Below are positions 5,446 to 5,861 of a DNA stretch of 5,861 bases, in pieces. A program made the translations under genes and the position numbers. The stretch comes from Corynebacterium sp. (GTDB taxonomy: Bacteria; Actinomycetota; Actinomycetes; Mycobacteriales; Mycobacteriaceae): NCBI GenBank assembly GCA_030450335.1, contig JAKDIS010000143.1, forward strand, positions 1-5,861, in the 5' to 3' direction. The notes beneath the pieces were generated by a model, which worked only from the letters and a program-made list of their open reading frames with translations, was not told the origin of the DNA and searched no databases. The stretch's first letter is position 1. Each line of letters opens with the position of its first letter.

Positions 5446-5861
5446 ATGCACACTACTGGCAACCTCGTAGCTGACACCATCTGCCGCACCGCTGAAATCG
5501 GATTGACCATCACTGGCGCCGCGGACGTCGCCCCGGTGACCGTCGACGATCAGTGTCCTGGCTGCAAACATGCAGGTGTGCTGCGAGATCACGTCACCCG
5601 GCAGCTGGTGGACCTGCCGGTCGTCGGCTTCCCGACGCGACTTCACGTCCGTGTCCCGCGGTTCACCTGCCCCAACGATGCCTGCAGCCGGAAGATCTTC
5701 CACGCTTCACTGGGTTGTGCGGACGATGGGTCGAAAACTGACCCACCGGGTGACTCGCTGGATCCTGCAACGCCTCGCGATCGACCGCATGAGTGTCTCA
5801 GCCACTGCGAAAGCCCTAGGTGTCGGGTGGCCGCTGGTCAACAAGATCGCGGTTCAGGCAT
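5446..5861 (+). pseudogene. ISL3-family transposase, N-terminal part with a +1 frameshift, cut by the window edge
   Basis: From ATG 5446 the frame reads MHTTGNLVADTICRTAEIGL and shows the ISL3 N-terminal zinc-binding region: C37-P-G-C40, then C75-PNDA-C80, around the motif LVDLPVVGFPTRLHVRVPRF. Family similarity stops at K97 (5734-5736), within a run of four A bases at 5734-5737. Removing one A continues in the next frame with LTHRVTRWILQRLAIDRMSV and then ATAKALGVGWPLVN, the helix-turn-helix region of ISL3 transposases, up to the window edge. The uncorrected frame stays open to the edge without a stop, but it no longer resembles the family. The catalytic DDE domain lies outside the window. 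ISL3 transposases are normally one continuous frame, so this looks like an inactivating one-base insertion or a sequencing error. The start is supported by AGGA 7 nt upstream. Confidence 0.85.

Larger units (their letters stand above)
5319..5861 (+). mobile_element. ISL3-family insertion sequence, left part (continues beyond the window)
   Basis: The element is recognised by its transposase, which resembles those of the corynebacterial IS31831/IS1207 group, and by a left end beginning GGCTCTTCG at 5319, the sort of terminus seen in ISL3 elements. Base composition drops visibly compared with the flanking chromosomal genes. ISL3 elements usually duplicate 8 bp of target, which would make GGTTAACG (5311-5318) the left copy. 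The right end, right inverted repeat and second target copy are outside the window, so the exact boundary is provisional by a base or so. The insertion lies 103 bp upstream of the amt start, with the transposase gene pointing away from amt. Confidence 0.8.

Noticed and set aside
5266..5703. Minus-strand 145-codon frame at the IS left end
   Set aside because: It runs antisense to the transposase, crosses the IS boundary and has no family resemblance.

Overview
The window looks like a piece of a high-GC actinobacterial chromosome, most likely a Corynebacterium. The genes are strongly GC-rich, with G or C in most third codon positions. The insertion sequence at the right edge encodes a transposase that, from memory, closely resembles those of the corynebacterial IS31831/IS1207 group (ISL3 family). 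No database search was possible, so the genus is an inference.

Layout from left to right. (1) At the left edge, on the minus strand, are the first 15 codons of an unidentified gene carrying a 12-bp tandem repeat. It lies 17 bp downstream of, and probably in one operon with, (2) a complete FAD-dependent amine or amino-acid oxidase of the DAO / sarcosine oxidase beta type (63-1274, minus). (3) A 148-bp divergent promoter region follows, with a conspicuous nested inverted repeat that looks like an operator. (4) An M20-family amidohydrolase (allantoate amidohydrolase / N-carbamoyl-amino-acid hydrolase type) is on the plus strand from 1423 to 2688. It is interrupted at codon 49 by an in-frame TGA where the family normally has tryptophan. 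(5) A short gap with its own promoter candidate leads to an intact ornithine cyclodeaminase-family gene of the kind annotated as tyramine oxidase subunit B (2782-3936, plus). (6) Only 10 bp separate this from a convergent ammonium transporter gene of the Amt family (3947-5215, minus). (7) About 100 bp upstream of the amt start begins an ISL3-family insertion sequence (from about 5319 to beyond the window edge). Its transposase gene carries a one-base frameshift in an A4 run.

Functionally, the non-mobile genes form a coherent nitrogen-scavenging set: an oxidase that would release ammonia from amines, an ornithine cyclodeaminase-like partner that may work with it, an amidohydrolase that releases ammonia from carbamoyl or ureido compounds, and a membrane channel for ammonium. 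The content recalls the amtA-ocd-soxA operon of C. glutamicum (nitrogen control by AmtR, from memory). Here the genes are split into divergent and convergent units and an amidohydrolase has been added. I found no convincing AmtR box. Two lesions (the nonsense codon and the transposase frameshift) and an IS next to the amt promoter suggest a locus undergoing decay, unless they are assembly errors. I do not see a wholly new system. The best leads are the operator-like repeat and the regrouped gene set.
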